Positions 50,161-63,725 of a stretch of 64,000 nt of DNA are shown in pieces. Source of the DNA: Actinophytocola gossypii. Its GTDB lineage: Bacteria > Actinomycetota > Actinomycetes > Mycobacteriales > Pseudonocardiaceae. The translations under genes were made by a program, and so were the position numbers. The stretch covers positions 1 to 64,000 of the forward strand of contig NZ_JAFFZE010000024.1 of the NCBI RefSeq assembly GCF_025165815.1, in the 5' to 3' direction. Within the stretch, counting starts at the first letter, position 1; every line of letters begins with the position of its first letter. Under the pieces are notes generated by a model. It was not told the origin of the DNA. It ran no database searches and saw nothing but the letters and a program-made list of their open reading frames with translations.

Positions 50161-50625
50161 TCACGAACGGGTGATCGTGAACATGAAACAGCCGTAGGCG
50201 ACGTTGCGGCTGTGCACGCGTACGACCGCTGGGTCGGCGAGCAGGTCGGCGACCACGGTCTCCGGGGCGTGCCCGTCGTGCACCCGGGCGTCGTGGATCC
50301 AGCCGCGATCGTCGTAGGCGCGGAGCACCTGGGGTCGCCCGCGCCAGGCCGGCGGGTACCCGTCGAGCCGCGCCCGGCCGGCGCAGGGTTCGGCGTGGGC
50401 GTAGACGGCGCCGGTCTCGCGGTAGGGGCTGGCCGGAAGTGGCGGCTGGTAGCCGAAGAGCAGGAGCGCCTCGCCGGCCTCGGCGTCGCGCAGGCAGCAG
50501 CGGACGGGCTCGCCACCGGCGGCGGTCAGGCGCTCCACGGCGTTCCCGAGGTCGTCGACGCCGCTGACGCGGAGGCGGTCCAGCAGCTCGGCGGGCAGGG
50601 CATGGACGCGGAAGGCGGTGGTCAT
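50161..50625 (-). CDS. DUF1203 family protein
   Basis: 154 residues. FRVHALPAELLDRLR at the start, VRCCLRDAEAGEALLLFGYQP, GAVYAHAEPCAG and the C-terminal VRVHSRNVAYGCFMFTITR match the small DUF1203 proteins whose function is unknown. The conserved Cys/His positions could bind a metal. It stands alone on the minus strand after rpoC; the 110 bp between it and the rpoC terminator show nothing recognisable. Confidence 0.75.
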   Translation of the reverse strand: MTTAFRVHALPAELLDRLRVSGVDDLGNAVERLTAAGGEPVRCCLRDAEAGEALLLFGYQPPLPASPYRETGAVYAHAEPCAGRARLDGYPPAWRGRPQVLRAYDDRGWIHDARVHDGHAPETVVADLLADPAVVRVHSRNVAYGCFMFTITRS

Positions 50626-50699
50626 GGCGCCATCCTGACGCTCCGCAAATCGTCACGCTGGCGACAATCGGCCCTCGTCCGTGCGATGCCCGATCGAAG

Positions 50700-50715
50700 T
50701 ACTACATTGATAGTA
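50700..50715. promoter_or_regulatory. Palindrome upstream of the toxin-antitoxin operon
   Basis: TACTA (50700-50704) and TAGTA (50711-50715) flank 6 bp, 11 bp before the antitoxin ATG. TA operons are commonly repressed by the antitoxin at such dyads. The AT content is unusual for the region. Confidence 0.5.
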
Positions 50716-50726
50716 GGATCGGGCTC

Positions 50727-51002
50727 ATGGAGCAGGTCCCCATCCGCGAGTTGAACCAGGACACCGCCGGTGTCCTGGCCCGTGTGGAAGCCGGCGAGTC
50801 CGTCGAGATCACCAACCGCGGCAAGCCCATCGCCCGCCTCGTCCCGGCCAGCACTCCAGGAGAGCTGGACGACCTAATCGCAGCCGGCCGGGTCATTCCG
50901 GCGACTCGACCCGGTCCGTTCCTGCCGCCGGAGGGCGAGGTCGAACCCGGCGTGGACGCCGCCGTGCTCATCCGTCAGCTCCGGGACGAGGAGCGCACGT
51001 GA
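50727..51002 (+). CDS. Type II antitoxin, Phd/YefM type
   Basis: 91 residues. The N-terminal Phd fold is clear: VPIRELNQDTAGVLARVEAGESVEITNRGKPIARLVP (residues 4-40), which binds DNA. The C-terminal 45 residues should wrap the toxin. It overlaps the toxin start by 4 bp, the usual coupling. Confidence 0.85.
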   Translation: MEQVPIRELNQDTAGVLARVEAGESVEITNRGKPIARLVPASTPGELDDLIAAGRVIPATRPGPFLPPEGEVEPGVDAAVLIRQLRDEERT

Positions 51003-51403
51003 TCTATCTGGACAGCTGCGCGATCGTCAAGCTCATCCGCCCGGAGGACGAGAGCGTGCCGCTCTCGAACTGGTTGAACGACCAGTCCGACTCGATCGTC
51101 GTGACCACCGAGCTCGCTGAGGTGGAGGTGGCGCGGGCGCTGCGTCGAAGCTCACCGGCCCGGCTGGCGGCGATGCCCAACATCCTCGCTCAGATCAACC
51201 GCATCGAGATGGACGCCTCGGTGCGGGCCACGGCTGCCGCGTACACGGAGCCGCACCTCCGGTCCCTGGATGCGATCCATCTGGCCACCGCGGATGTCCT
51301 TGTCGCATCGGGTAAGTCGGTGTCGTCCTTCGTGACCTACGACAAGCGGCTGAGCTTGTGCGCCGCCGAGGTCGGGCTGAGCGTGGTCGCCCCCGGCGGC
51401 TAG
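50999..51403 (+). CDS. VapC-like PIN-domain toxin
   Basis: 134 residues from GTG at 50999. The PIN acidic residues are visible: Asp5 (MIYLDSCAIVKL), Glu cluster 38-43 (TTELAEVEVARAL), Asp91 (SLDAIHLATA) and Asp115 (TYDKRL). Such toxins are Mg-dependent RNases that cleave tRNA or rRNA. The cognate antitoxin overlaps upstream. Confidence 0.88.
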   Translation: MIYLDSCAIVKLIRPEDESVPLSNWLNDQSDSIVVTTELAEVEVARALRRSSPARLAAMPNILAQINRIEMDASVRATAAAYTEPHLRSLDAIHLATADVLVASGKSVSSFVTYDKRLSLCAAEVGLSVVAPGG

Positions 51404-51485
51404 TCCTGGCGCCACTGGCTGGATCTGGCCGGGAAAGGGCAGGTAGTCGCTGGTGCCGGCGCCCGCCGTGGTCGAAGCTCGGTGC

Positions 51486-52031
51486 GTGACGATCACGCCG
51501 GACACCAAGGACTGGACGTGGGTGCTGAGGCGGCCGTGCCCCGACTGCGGCCTCGACACCAGCCGCCTGCGGCCCGAGGACGTGCCGACGCTGCTGCGGG
51601 CCAACGCGACGGCGTGGCGGGACGTCCTCGCCGACGGTGACCCCCGGCCGAGGCCGCGACCCGACCGGTGGTCGCCGATCGAGTACGCCTGCCACGTCCG
51701 CGACGTCTGCCGCGTCTTCGCCGACCGCCTGCACCTGATGCTCACCGAGGACCAGCCGCACTTCCCGAACTGGGACCAGGACGCCACCGCCCTCGCCGAC
51801 CGCTACGCCGACCAGGACCCGGCCGTCGTCGCCGCCGAGCTGATCGACGCCGCCGAGCACCTCGCGGTACGATTCGCCCAGGTCAGCGGCTCGCAGTGGG
51901 AACGGCCCGGCAGGCGGAGTGACGGCGCGCACTTCACCGTCGGTACGCTCGCCCGGTACTTCATCCACGACCCGGTGCACCACCTGTTCGACGTCACCGG
52001 CCGGGAACAGTCCGCGCACGCCGCGCGTTGA
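51486..52031 (+). CDS. DinB-like metal-binding protein
   Basis: 181 residues from GTG at 51486, giving MTITPDTKDWTWVLRRPCPDCGLD as in the family (a GTG at 51453 is an alternative). The DinB/YfiT four-helix fold shows WSPIEYACHVRDVCRVF and a C-terminal FIHDPVHHLFDVTG, providing the His ligands of the metal site. Relatives in actinobacteria include mycothiol-dependent maleylpyruvate isomerase-like and thiol-transferase proteins. The substrate is unknown. Confidence 0.8.
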   Translation: MTITPDTKDWTWVLRRPCPDCGLDTSRLRPEDVPTLLRANATAWRDVLADGDPRPRPRPDRWSPIEYACHVRDVCRVFADRLHLMLTEDQPHFPNWDQDATALADRYADQDPAVVAAELIDAAEHLAVRFAQVSGSQWERPGRRSDGAHFTVGTLARYFIHDPVHHLFDVTGREQSAHAAR

Positions 52032-52050
52032 GCACAGGTAGCCCCCGGTT

Positions 52051-52079
52051 TTGACCGCTTTTCGGGCGCCAGGTATCTT
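52051..52079 (+). promoter_or_regulatory. Promoter of the rpsL-rpsG-fusA operon
   Basis: TTGACC (52051-52056) and TATCTT (52074-52079) with a 17-bp spacer, one of the best vegetative promoters in the window. The start near 52086 gives a 5' untranslated region of about 235 nt before rpsL, with no ORF of note in it. Confidence 0.75.
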
Positions 52080-52320
52080 GGGTACTCGCGCCCGGCCAAG
52101 GTCGGGTCGATCCGCGTGCCTGTGCGCGGAGGTCCACCCGTAGTGGACACCCGGCAGTAACCGCGGAGTTCCTCCCGAGCCTCGTAGGGATGATTCAATC
52201 CTGCGCGAGCGTTACGGGGAAGGGCGACACGCCCGACCTCGTGATCCGAGCGGGGCAGCGGCGGGGACGCGAAGCAGCACCGACCACAGCAGTAGCTACA
52301 CCAGTAGAGAAAGCCGGTCC

Positions 52321-52695
52321 ATGCCCACGATCCAGCAGCTGGTCCGTAAGGGCCGCCAGGACAAGGTCGCCAAGCAGAAGACGGCGGCCCTCAAGGGAAG
52401 CCCGCAGCGGCGTGGCGTGTGCACCCGCGTGTACACCACCACCCCCAAGAAGCCGAACTCCGCGCTCCGTAAGGTCGCGCGCGTCAAGCTGACCAGTGGC
52501 ATCGAGGTCACGGCCTACATCCCTGGTGAGGGCCACAACCTGCAGGAGCACTCGATGGTCCTGGTCCGCGGCGGCCGGGTGAAGGACCTGCCCGGCGTCC
52601 GCTACAAGATCATCCGCGGCTCACTGGACACCCAGGGCGTGAAGAACCGCAAGCAGGCTCGCAGCCGCTACGGCGCGAAGAAGGAGAAGAGCTGA
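52321..52695 (+). CDS. rpsL: 30S ribosomal protein S12
   Basis: 124 residues. [19 protein letters not shown] and [18 protein letters not shown] are conserved; the Lys residues at the streptomycin-resistance positions (Lys43 and Lys88 by family numbering) are wild type. S12 monitors codon-anticodon pairing at the A site. Confidence 0.98.
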   Translation: MPTIQQLVRKGRQDKVAKQKTAALKGSPQRRGVCTRVYTTTPKKPNSALRKVARVKLTSGIEVTAYIPGEGHNLQEHSMVLVRGGRVKDLPGVRYKIIRGSLDTQGVKNRKQARSRYGAKKEKS

Positions 52696-52696
52696 G

Positions 52697-53167
52697 ATGC
52701 CTCGTAAGGGACCTGCTGCCAAGCGGCCGCTGATCTCCGACCCGGTCTACAGCTCCCCGCTGGTCACCCAGCTGGTCAACAAGGTGCTGCGGGACGGCAA
52801 GCGCTCGGTCGCCGAGAAGATCGTCTACGAGGCCCTCGAGGGCGCTCGCGAGAAGACCAGCACCGACCCGGTGGTCACGCTCAAGCGCGCGCTGGACAAC
52901 GTCAAGCCCACCATCGAGGTGAAGAGCCGCCGCGTCGGTGGCGCCACCTACCAGGTGCCGATCGAGGTCAAGCCCGGTCGCTCGACCACCCTCGCGCTGC
53001 GCTGGCTGGTCAACTTCTCCCGGCAGCGCCGCGAGAAGACCATGACCGAGCGCCTGATGAACGAGCTGCTCGACGCGAGCAACGGTCTCGGGGCGAGCGT
53101 CAAGCGCCGCGAGGACACGCACAAGATGGCGGAGTCGAACAAGGCCTTCGCCCACTACCGCTGGTGA
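52697..53167 (+). CDS. rpsG: 30S ribosomal protein S7
   Basis: 156 residues, ATG one base after the rpsL stop. [21 protein letters not shown] at the start and RRGVG-type [17 protein letters not shown] are conserved. S7 nucleates the 30S head and can repress its operon. Confidence 0.97.
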   Translation: MPRKGPAAKRPLISDPVYSSPLVTQLVNKVLRDGKRSVAEKIVYEALEGAREKTSTDPVVTLKRALDNVKPTIEVKSRRVGGATYQVPIEVKPGRSTTLALRWLVNFSRQRREKTMTERLMNELLDASNGLGASVKRREDTHKMAESNKAFAHYRW

Positions 53168-53213
53168 CGTTCCAGATCCGCACCAACGTTTATTGAGACA
53201 GGGGAAGACACCC

Positions 53214-55313
<2,100 letters not shown>

Positions 55314-55432
55314 GTGAATCCGGTGCGGGCTGCGTGGGTAGTGCCCTCTATGGTTCCGCACAACTGACCCAGAACATACTGTCGTCCGATTCCAGGTCGA
55401 CGGAGAATTACAAGTCCAGGAGGACGAGAGAA

Positions 55433-56626
55433 GTGGCGAAGGCGAAGTTCGAGCGGACCAAGCCGCACGTCAACATCGGGACCATCGGTCACATCGACCA
55501 TGGGAAGACCACGCTGACCGCGGCCATCTCCAAGGTTCTGCACGACAAGTACCCCGAGCTGAACCCCTTCACGCCGTTCGACGAGATCGACAAGGCGCCG
55601 GAGGAGAAGCAGCGCGGCATCACGATCTCGATCGCGCACATCGAGTACGAGACCGAGAAGCGGCACTACGCGCACGTTGACTGCCCGGGTCACGCGGACT
55701 ACATCAAGAACATGATCACCGGTGCCGCCCAGATGGACGGCGCGATCCTCGTGGTCGCCGCGACCGATGGTCCGATGCCGCAGACCAAGGAGCACGTGCT
55801 GCTGGCCCGTCAGGTCGGCGTGCCGTACATCGTCGTGGCTCTGAACAAGTCCGACATGGTCGACGACGAGGAGATCCTGGAGCTCGTCGAGCTCGAGGTC
55901 CGCGAGCTGCTGACCGAGTACGAGTTCCCCGGTGACGACCTGCCGGTCGTCCGCGTCTCCGCGCTCAAGGCGCTGGAGGGCGACGAGAAGTGGGGCGACT
56001 CGGTCCTGGAGCTGCTGACCGCGGTCGACGACAACGTCCCGGAGCCGGAGCGCGACACCGACAAGGCGTTCCTGATGCCGGTCGAGGACGTGTTCACCAT
56101 CTCCGGCCGCGGCACCGTGGTCACCGGTCGCGTCGAGCGCGGTGTCCTCAAGCCGATGGAAGAGGTCGAGATCGTCGGCATCAAGGAGAAGGCCCAGAAG
56201 ACCACCGTCACCGCGATCGAGATGTTCCGCAAGACGCTCGAGGACGCGCGCGCCGGTGAGAACGTGGGTCTGCTCCTGCGCGGCACCAAGCGTGAGGACG
56301 TCGAGCGCGGCCAGGTCGTCGTGAAGCCCGGCACCACCACGCCGCACACCGACTTCGAGGCCCAGGTCGTCATCCTGAGCAAGGACGAGGGCGGCCGGCA
56401 CACGCCGTTCTTCAACAACTACCGTCCGCAGTTCTACTTCCGCACCACCGACGTGACCGGCGTGGTGACCCTCCCCGAGGGCACCGAGATGGTCATGCCC
56501 GGTGACAACACCGCCATGACCGTCGCGCTGATCCAGCCGGTGGCCATGGACGAGGGTCTGCGGTTCGCCATCCGCGAGGGCGGCCGGACCGTCGGCGCGG
56601 GTCGCGTCACCAAGATCATCAAGTAG
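55433..56626 (+). CDS. tuf: Elongation factor Tu
   Basis: 397 residues from GTG at 55433 with CCAGGAGGACGAG upstream. [39 protein letters not shown] and the C-terminal [13 protein letters not shown] are standard, with no resistance-type change noticed at Ala375. The 119-bp gap after fusA contains CATACT (55375-55380), a possible -10 for a separate tuf promoter. It delivers aminoacyl-tRNA. Confidence 0.97.
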   Translation: MAKAKFERTKPHVNIGTIGHIDHGKTTLTAAISKVLHDKYPELNPFTPFDEIDKAPEEKQRGITISIAHIEYETEKRHYAHVDCPGHADYIKNMITGAAQMDGAILVVAATDGPMPQTKEHVLLARQVGVPYIVVALNKSDMVDDEEILELVELEVRELLTEYEFPGDDLPVVRVSALKALEGDEKWGDSVLELLTAVDDNVPEPERDTDKAFLMPVEDVFTISGRGTVVTGRVERGVLKPMEEVEIVGIKEKAQKTTVTAIEMFRKTLEDARAGENVGLLLRGTKREDVERGQVVVKPGTTTPHTDFEAQVVILSKDEGGRHTPFFNNYRPQFYFRTTDVTGVVTLPEGTEMVMPGDNTAMTVALIQPVAMDEGLRFAIREGGRTVGAGRVTKIIK

Positions 56627-56634
56627 TTTCCCTT

Positions 56635-56670
56635 CCGGGGCCCCCAGGCCGACTGACCTGGGGGCCCCGG
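56635..56670 (+). terminator. tuf terminator
   Basis: CCGGGGCCCCCAGG (56635-56648) and CCTGGGGGCCCCGG (56657-56670) form a perfect 14-bp stem with an 8-nt loop, 9 nt after the tuf stop. Confidence 0.9.
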
Positions 56671-56700
56671 TTATGGGTGCCGCGCGAGCGTGTGGCATCC

Positions 56701-56730
56701 TTGACAGGTTGCTCGTCGCGGTTGTATCGG
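56701..56730 (+). promoter_or_regulatory. S10 operon promoter
   Basis: A perfect TTGACA (56701-56706) is followed after 18 bp by TATCGG (56725-56730). The start would lie about 120 nt before rpsJ. Confidence 0.6.
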
Positions 56731-56857
56731 CGGCGAGGCCATCATGACCACCTCCAAGGACTCAAGTCCAAGGGGCCGGTCTGTGCGTAGGGCGCGACAC
56801 ACCCGACCGCGTGGACCGGAGCGGCACGAGTCTTAACGATAAGGACGGCAAGCCACC

Positions 56858-57163
56858 ATGGCGGGACAGAAGATCCGCATCCGGCTCAAGGCCTACGACC
56901 ACGAGGCGATCGACAGCTCCGCGCGGAAGATCGTCGAGACGGTCACCCGCACTGGCGCCCGGGTCGTCGGGCCGGTGCCGCTGCCCACCGAGAAGAACGT
57001 GTACTGCGTCATCCGCTCGCCGCACAAGTACAAGGACTCGCGCGAGCACTTCGAGATGCGCACGCACAAGCGTCTGATCGACATCCTCGACCCGACGCCG
57101 AAGACGGTCGACGCCCTCATGCGCATCGACCTCCCGGCCAGCGTCGACGTCAACATCCAGTGA
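56858..57163 (+). CDS. rpsJ: 30S ribosomal protein S10
   Basis: 101 residues. [41 protein letters not shown] is typical. S10 (NusE) also binds NusB and NusG in antitermination and coupling. First gene of the S10 operon. Confidence 0.97.
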   Translation: MAGQKIRIRLKAYDHEAIDSSARKIVETVTRTGARVVGPVPLPTEKNVYCVIRSPHKYKDSREHFEMRTHKRLIDILDPTPKTVDALMRIDLPASVDVNIQ

Positions 57164-57176
57164 GGCCTGAGCACTA

Positions 57177-57830
57177 ATGTCTTCCCGGCAGATGAAAGGG
57201 ATCCTGGGCACGAAGCTCGGGATGACCCAGGTCTTCGACGAGAACAACCGGATCGTCCCGGTGACCGTCGTCAAGGCCGGACCGAACGTGGTCACCCAGG
57301 TCCGTACCCAGGACAACGACGGGTATGCCGCGGTCCAGCTGGCGTTCGGCGCCATCGACCCGCGCAAGGTGAACAAGCCGCGCACCGGCCACTTCGAGAA
57401 GGCCGGCGTGACCCCGCGCCGCTTCCTGGCCGAGCTGCGCACCACCGACGCCGACACCTACGAGCTCGGCCAGGAGATCACCGTCGAGGTGTTCGAGGCC
57501 GGCGCCGTGGTCGACGCCACCGGCACCAGCAAGGGCAAGGGCACCGCGGGTGTGATGAAGCGCCACGGCTTCAAGGGCCTCGGCGCCTCGCACGGCACCC
57601 AGCGCAAGCACCGCTCGCCCGGCTCCATCGGCGGCTGCGCCACCCCGGGCCGCGTGTTCAAGGGCCTGCGCATGGCCGGCCGGATGGGCAACGTCCGCGT
57701 CACCACCCAGAACCTCAAGGTGCACCAGGTGGACGCCGACGAGGGCCTGATCCTGGTCAAGGGCGCCATCCCCGGTCCAAAGGGCGGCGTGGTGTTCCTC
57801 AAGACCGCCGCGAAGGGTGATGAGAAGTGA
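57177..57830 (+). CDS. rplC: 50S ribosomal protein L3
   Basis: 217 residues. [19 protein letters not shown] and [15 protein letters not shown] (the loop reaching the peptidyl-transferase centre) are present. The start at 57177 gives five residues before MKGI; an ATG at 57192 is the alternative. Overlaps rplD by 4 bp. Confidence 0.96.
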   Translation: MSSRQMKGILGTKLGMTQVFDENNRIVPVTVVKAGPNVVTQVRTQDNDGYAAVQLAFGAIDPRKVNKPRTGHFEKAGVTPRRFLAELRTTDADTYELGQEITVEVFEAGAVVDATGTSKGKGTAGVMKRHGFKGLGASHGTQRKHRSPGSIGGCATPGRVFKGLRMAGRMGNVRVTTQNLKVHQVDADEGLILVKGAIPGPKGGVVFLKTAAKGDEK

Positions 57831-58492
57831 CCACCACCGTTGAGGTGAGGACCCCGGCCGGCAAGACCGACGGCACCGTCGAGCTGCCCGCCGAGATCTT
57901 CGACGTGCAGGCGAACATCGCCCTGATGCACCAGGTCGTCGTGGCCCAGCAGGCCGCGGCCCGCCAGGGCACGCACGACACCAAGACCCGCGGCGAGGTC
58001 CGCGGCGGTGGCAAGAAGCCGTACCGGCAGAAGGGCACCGGCCGCGCCCGTCAGGGCTCGACCCGCGCGCCGCAGTTCGCCGGTGGTGGCGTCGTCCACG
58101 GCCCGACCCCCCGCGACTACACCCAGCGCACCCCCAAGAAGATGAAGGTCGCCGCCCTGCGCGGGGCCCTCTCCGACCGGGCCCGCGCCGGCCAGGTGCA
58201 CGTGGTCAGCGACCTGGTCGACGGCGACGCGCCGTCCACCAAGTCCGCCAAGGCGTTCCTGGCCACGGTCAGCGAGGCGCGCAACGTGCTGGTCGTGCTC
58301 ACCCGCGTCGAGGAAGCCAACTGGAAGTCGGTGCGCAACCTCGAGCGCGTGCACGTGATCTCGCCCGACCAGCTCAACACCTACGACGTGCTGGTCAACG
58401 ACGACGTCGTGTTCTCGCGCAGCGCCCTTGAGGCGTTCCTGGCCGGCCCGGTGAAGGGCGGCACGAAGGCCGCGAAGGAGGACGACAAGTGA
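57827..58492 (+). CDS. rplD: 50S ribosomal protein L4
   Basis: 221 residues, GTGA-type overlap. The extended loop [23 protein letters not shown] lines the exit tunnel. In other bacteria L4 represses the S10 operon. Confidence 0.97.
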   Translation: MTTTVEVRTPAGKTDGTVELPAEIFDVQANIALMHQVVVAQQAAARQGTHDTKTRGEVRGGGKKPYRQKGTGRARQGSTRAPQFAGGGVVHGPTPRDYTQRTPKKMKVAALRGALSDRARAGQVHVVSDLVDGDAPSTKSAKAFLATVSEARNVLVVLTRVEEANWKSVRNLERVHVISPDQLNTYDVLVNDDVVFSRSALEAFLAGPVKGGTKAAKEDDK

Positions 58493-58785
58493 TCCCCGAC
58501 CACCGCGACGTACTGCTCGCGCCGGTGATCTCCGAGAAGTCCTACGGGCTGCTCGAGGAGAACAAGTACACGTTCGTCGTGGCCCCCAACGCCAACAAGA
58601 CCCAGATCAAGATCGCGGTCGAGAAGGTCTTCGGCGTCCAGGTGGTGAGCGTGAACACGCTGAACCGGCAGGGCAAGCGCAAGCGCACCCGCACCGGTTA
58701 CGGCAAGCGCAAGGACACCAAGCGGGCGATCGTGACCCTCTCCGCGGAGAGCAAGCCGATCGAGATCTTCGGCGGACCGGCCTGA
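58489..58785 (+). CDS. rplW: 50S ribosomal protein L23
   Basis: 98 residues, GTGA overlap with rpl[24 protein letters not shown] is typical. L23 sits at the tunnel exit and docks trigger factor and SRP. Confidence 0.96.
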   Translation: MIPDHRDVLLAPVISEKSYGLLEENKYTFVVAPNANKTQIKIAVEKVFGVQVVSVNTLNRQGKRKRTRTGYGKRKDTKRAIVTLSAESKPIEIFGGPA

Positions 58786-58819
58786 TCCGGCGAGTAGAGA
58801 CCAAGAGGACTGCGTAGAG

Positions 58820-59656
58820 ATGGGCATTCGCAAGTACAAGCCGACGACGCCAGGGCGTCGTGGCTCGAGCGTCTCCGACTTCGCCGAGATCACCCGGTCG
58901 ACGCCGGAGAAGTCGCTGATCCGCCCGCTGCACGGGCGGGGCGGCCGCAACGTGCACGGCAAGATCACCACCCGGCACAAGGGCGGCGGGCACAAGCGCG
59001 CGTACCGGCTGATCGACTTCCGCCGGCACGACAAGGACGGTGTGCCGGCCAAGGTCGCGCACATCGAGTACGACCCGAACCGCAGCGCCCGCATCGCGTT
59101 GCTGCACTACGCCGACGGCGAGAAGCGCTACATCATCGCGCCGGACAAGCTCCGCCAGGGCGACCGGGTGGAGAACGGGCCGGGCGCGGACATCAAGCCG
59201 GGCAACGCTCTGCCGATGCGCAACATCCCGGTCGGCACCGTGATCCACGCGATCGAGCTGCGGCCCGGCGGCGGCGCCAAGATCGCCCGCTCCGCCGGCG
59301 CGCGTGTGCAGCTCGTCGCCAAGGAGGGCCCGAACGCCCAGCTGCGGATGCCCTCGGGCGAGATCCGCAACGTGGATGTCCGCTGCCGCGCCACGATCGG
59401 CGAGGTCGGCAACTCGGAGCACGCGAACATCAACTGGGGCAAGGCGGGCCGCATGCGGTGGAAGGGCAAGCGCCCGACCGTCCGCGGTGTCGCGATGAAC
59501 CCGGTTGACCACCCGCACGGTGGTGGTGAGGGCAAGACCTCCGGTGGCCGTCACCCGGTCAACCCGGCCGGCAAGCCGGAGGGCCGCACCCGCCACAAGG
59601 GCAAGCCGAGCGACCGGATGATCGTCCGCCGCCGCCGTACCGGCAAGAAGCGCTGA
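58820..59656 (+). CDS. rplB: 50S ribosomal protein L2
   Basis: 278 residues. [21 protein letters not shown]-like [11 protein letters not shown] and the C-terminal [17 protein letters not shown] with the conserved His near the peptidyl-transferase centre are present. Confidence 0.97.
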   Translation: MGIRKYKPTTPGRRGSSVSDFAEITRSTPEKSLIRPLHGRGGRNVHGKITTRHKGGGHKRAYRLIDFRRHDKDGVPAKVAHIEYDPNRSARIALLHYADGEKRYIIAPDKLRQGDRVENGPGADIKPGNALPMRNIPVGTVIHAIELRPGGGAKIARSAGARVQLVAKEGPNAQLRMPSGEIRNVDVRCRATIGEVGNSEHANINWGKAGRMRWKGKRPTVRGVAMNPVDHPHGGGEGKTSGGRHPVNPAGKPEGRTRHKGKPSDRMIVRRRRTGKKR

Positions 59657-59677
59657 CAGAGCAGGAGGGAGTGACAG

Positions 59678-59959
59678 ATGCCTAGGAGTTTGAAGAAGGG
59701 CCCGTTCGTCGACGACCACCTGCTCAAGAAGGTGGACGCGCTGAACGAGTCCGGCAAGAAGACCGTGATCAAGACCTGGTCCCGCCGGTCCACGATCATC
59801 CCGGACATGCTCGGCCACACCATCGCGGTGCACGACGGCCGCAAGCACGTCCCGGTCTTCATCTCGGAGGCGATGGTCGGGCACAAGCTGGGCGAGTTCG
59901 CCCCGACCCGGACCTTCAAGGGCCACGTGAAGGACGACCGCAAGGCGCGCAGGCGCTAG
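59678..59959 (+). CDS. rpsS: 30S ribosomal protein S19
   Basis: 93 residues. [38 protein letters not shown] and [13 protein letters not shown] are conserved. Binds 16S rRNA in the head with S13. AGGAGGGAG ribosome-binding site. Confidence 0.97.
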   Translation: MPRSLKKGPFVDDHLLKKVDALNESGKKTVIKTWSRRSTIIPDMLGHTIAVHDGRKHVPVFISEAMVGHKLGEFAPTRTFKGHVKDDRKARRR

Positions 59960-59976
59960 GACACAGGGAGTAACCG

Positions 59977-60401
59977 ATGAGTAACGAGACCGCCGTGGAA
60001 GAGCTTCCGCGCGCGATCGCTCGGGCTCGCTACGTCCGCGCCACGCCGATGAAGGTGCGCCGGGTGGTCGAGCTCATCAAGGGCCGCAGTGCCGACGAGG
60101 CGCTCAACGTCCTGCGGTACGCGCCGCAGTCGGCGAGCGAGCCGGTGGCGAAGGTCCTCGCGAGCGCCATGGCCAACGCCGAGAACAACCTCGACCTCGA
60201 CCCGGAGACGCTCTGGGTCAGCGCGGCCTACGTGGACGAGGGCCCGACGCTCAAGCGGTTCCGGCCGCGGGCGCAGGGTCGCGCGTACCGGATCCGGAAG
60301 CGGACCAGCCACATCACCGTCGAGGTGGAGTCGCGGCCGAAGCCGGAGCCGAAGAAGGCGGCCAAGGGTCGCAAGCCCAGTGCGAAGAGGAGTGCCAGCT
60401 A

Positions 60402-60402
<1 letters not shown>
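59977..60402 (+). CDS. rplV: 50S ribosomal protein L22
   Basis: 141 residues. [20 protein letters not shown] and the tunnel loop [20 protein letters not shown] are conserved; a Lys/Arg/Pro-rich C-terminal tail adds about 20 residues, as in other actinobacteria. Shares one base with rpsC. Confidence 0.97.
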
Positions 60403-61259
<857 letters not shown>

Positions 61260-61262
61260 GCA

Positions 61263-61682
61263 GTGCTCATCCCACGCAAGGTCAGGCACCGCAAGCAGCA
61301 CCACCCCAAGCGGGGCGGCGCCGCGAAGGGCGGTACCCGGGTCACGTTCGGTGAATTCGGGATCCAGGCGCTCACGCCGGCCTACGTGACCAACCGGCAG
61401 ATCGAGTCCGCTCGTATCGCCATCAACCGGCACATCCGTCGTGGCGGCAAGGTCTGGATCAACATCTTCCCGGACCGTCCGCTGACCAAGAAGCCCGCCG
61501 AGACCCGCATGGGTTCCGGCAAGGGCTCGCCGGAGCACTGGATCGCCAACGTGAAGCCCGGCCGGGTCATGTTCGAGCTGAGCTTCCCGAACGAGGCGGT
61601 GGCGCGTGAGGCGCTGACCCGTGCGATCCACAAGCTTCCGATGAAGTGCCGCATCGTGACGCGTGAGGGTGGTGACTTCTGA
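61263..61682 (+). CDS. rplP: 50S ribosomal protein L16
   Basis: 139 residues, GTG start. [37 protein letters not shown] are conserved. L16 organises the A-site tRNA region. Confidence 0.97.
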   Translation: MLIPRKVRHRKQHHPKRGGAAKGGTRVTFGEFGIQALTPAYVTNRQIESARIAINRHIRRGGKVWINIFPDRPLTKKPAETRMGSGKGSPEHWIANVKPGRVMFELSFPNEAVAREALTRAIHKLPMKCRIVTREGGDF

Positions 61683-61930
61683 TGGCCGCGGGAACCCAGG
61701 CGTCCGAGCTGCGTGAGCTCAACGACGAGGAGCTCGTGCTGCGTCTGCGGGAGTCGAAGGAGGAGTTGTTCAACCTTCGCTTCCAGATGGCGACCGGGCA
61801 GATGGACAACAACCGCCGGCTCCGCACGGTCCGGCACGACATCGCCAGGATCTACACCGTCATGCGTGAGCGTGAGCTGGGTCTTTCGGTGTCCCCGGAC
61901 GAGGTTTCCAGTGATGAGGGTGCCGCATGA
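61682..61930 (+). CDS. rpmC: 50S ribosomal protein L29
   Basis: 82 residues, shares one base with rplP (TGATG). [32 protein letters not shown] is typical. The C-terminal 15 residues are an acidic tail. Confidence 0.96.
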   Translation: MAAGTQASELRELNDEELVLRLRESKEELFNLRFQMATGQMDNNRRLRTVRHDIARIYTVMRERELGLSVSPDEVSSDEGAA

Positions 61931-62208
61931 GCGAGACAACTGAGACGACTCAGCAGGAGCGTGGCCGCCGCAAGGTCCGCGAGGGCCTGGTCGTGTCCGA
62001 CAAGATGAGCAAGACGATCGTGGTCGCGCTCGAGGACCGTAAGAAGCACCCGCTCTACGGCAAGGTCATGCGCTCGACGACCAAGGTCAAGGCGCACGAC
62101 GAGGAGAACACGGCCGGCATCGGCGACCGCGTGCTGCTGATGGAGACCCGCCCGCTGTCGGCGACCAAGCGGTGGCGGCTGGTGGAGATCTTGGAGAGGG
62201 CAAAGTGA
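61927..62208 (+). CDS. rpsQ: 30S ribosomal protein S17
   Basis: 93 residues, ATGA overlap. [22 protein letters not shown] and [16 protein letters not shown] are the OB-fold signatures. Early 30S assembly protein. Confidence 0.97.
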   Translation: MSETTETTQQERGRRKVREGLVVSDKMSKTIVVALEDRKKHPLYGKVMRSTTKVKAHDEENTAGIGDRVLLMETRPLSATKRWRLVEILERAK

Positions 62209-62573
62209 TCCAGCAGGAGTCGCGACTGCGCGTCGCCGACAACACGGGTGCGAAGGAGATCCTCTGCATCCGCGTGCTCGGCGGCTCCGCTCGTCGCTAC
62301 GCGGGCATCGGCGACATCATCGTCGCCACGGTCAAGGACGCGATCCCGGGCGCCAACGTGAAGAAGGGCGACGTCGTCAAGGCGGTCATCGTCCGCACGG
62401 CCAAGGAGAAGCGCCGCCCGGACGGTTCGTACATCCGCTTCGACGAGAACGCCGCCGTGCTGATCAAGCAGGACAACGAGCCCCGCGGGACCCGCATCTT
62501 CGGACCGGTCGGTCGCGAACTGCGCGACAAGCGGTTCATGAAGATCATCTCGCTGGCTCCGGAGGTGCTCTGA
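62205..62573 (+). CDS. rplN: 50S ribosomal protein L14
   Basis: 122 residues from GTG in a GTGA overlap with rps[20 protein letters not shown] and [23 protein letters not shown] are conserved. Bridges to the 30S subunit. Confidence 0.97.
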   Translation: MIQQESRLRVADNTGAKEILCIRVLGGSARRYAGIGDIIVATVKDAIPGANVKKGDVVKAVIVRTAKEKRRPDGSYIRFDENAAVLIKQDNEPRGTRIFGPVGRELRDKRFMKIISLAPEVL

Positions 62574-62574
62574 C

Positions 62575-62910
62575 ATGAAGATCAAGAAGGGCGACACGGT
62601 CGTCGTCGTCGCGGGCAAGGACAAGGGCGCCAAGGGCAAGGTCATCCAGGCCTACCCGAAGACCGAGCGGATCCTGGTCGAGGGCGTGAACCGGATCAAG
62701 AAGCACACCCGGATCAGCCAGAACCAGCGCGGCGCGCAGAGCGGCGGGATCGTCACCCAGGAGGCGTCGATCCACGTCAGCAACGTGATGCTGGTGGTCG
62801 ACGGCAACGCGGTCCGGGTCGGCTACGAGATCGACGAGGACGGCAACAAGGTCCGCGTCGCCCGCGGCAAGGCCGGGTTGGACAAGGACGGAAAGGCGAA
62901 GCGGGTCTGA
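62575..62910 (+). CDS. rplX: 50S ribosomal protein L24
   Basis: 111 residues. [22 protein letters not shown] is the KOW motif. Initiates 50S assembly on 23S domain I. Confidence 0.97.
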   Translation: MKIKKGDTVVVVAGKDKGAKGKVIQAYPKTERILVEGVNRIKKHTRISQNQRGAQSGGIVTQEASIHVSNVMLVVDGNAVRVGYEIDEDGNKVRVARGKAGLDKDGKAKRV

Positions 62911-62912
62911 TC

Positions 62913-63476
62913 ATGACTACCGCCGAGAAGATCGCTCCGCGCCTGAAGACGCGGTACCACGAGGAGATCGTGGCCGGTCTGCGGGAGGAGTTCTCCTACG
63001 CCAACGCGATGCAGGTGCCGCGTGTGGTCAAGGCCGTGGTGAACATGGGTGTCGGCGACGCCGCCCGCGACGGCAAGCTCATCGAGGGCGCCGTCCGCGA
63101 CCTGTCGCTGATCACCGGCCAGAAGCCGCAGCTCCGCCGGGCGCGCAAGTCCATCGCGCAGTTCAAGCTGCGCGAGGGCATGCCGATCGGTGCGAAGGTG
63201 ACCCTGCGCAACGACCGGATGTGGGAGTTCCTCGACCGGCTGCTGACGATCGCGCTGCCGCGTATCCGCGACTTCCGCGGTCTGTCGCCGAAGCAGTTCG
63301 ACGGCAACGGCAACTACACGTTCGGCCTCAACGAGCAGTCGATGTTCCACGAGATCAACCCGGACTCGATCGACCGGCAGCGGGGCATGGACATCACCGT
63401 CGTCACCACCGCGATCAACGACGAGGAAGGCCGAGCGCTGCTGCGGCGGCTGGGCTTCCCGTTCAAGGAGAGCTGA
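62913..63476 (+). CDS. rplE: 50S ribosomal protein L5
   Basis: 187 residues. [42 protein letters not shown] and [20 protein letters not shown] are conserved. Binds 5S rRNA. Confidence 0.97.
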   Translation: MTTAEKIAPRLKTRYHEEIVAGLREEFSYANAMQVPRVVKAVVNMGVGDAARDGKLIEGAVRDLSLITGQKPQLRRARKSIAQFKLREGMPIGAKVTLRNDRMWEFLDRLLTIALPRIRDFRGLSPKQFDGNGNYTFGLNEQSMFHEINPDSIDRQRGMDITVVTTAINDEEGRALLRRLGFPFKES

Positions 63477-63477
63477 C

Positions 63478-63663
63478 ATGGCCAAGAAGGCTTTGGTTCA
63501 CAAGGCCGCGCAGAAGCCGAAGTTCAAGGTCCGGGGTTACACCCGGTGCCAGCGCTGCGGCCGGCCGCGTGCGGTCTTCCGCAAGTTCGGCCTGTGCCGG
63601 GTGTGCCTGCGCGACATGGCGCACCGCGGTCAGCTGCCCGGCGTGAACAAGTCCAGCTGGTAG
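63478..63663 (+). CDS. rpsN: 30S ribosomal protein S14, zinc-binding (type Z)
   Basis: 61 residues. Two CxxC pairs (CQRCGRPR and CRVCLRD) mark the zinc form, as opposed to the zinc-free 101-residue paralogue some actinobacteria carry elsewhere. Ends KSSW as usual. Confidence 0.97.
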   Translation: MAKKALVHKAAQKPKFKVRGYTRCQRCGRPRAVFRKFGLCRVCLRDMAHRGQLPGVNKSSW

Positions 63664-63725
63664 TAACCACAGGATCGCCAAAGGCCCGCGAGGGAACCAT
63701 GGCGAGAAAGGTGCACAGGTCACCA

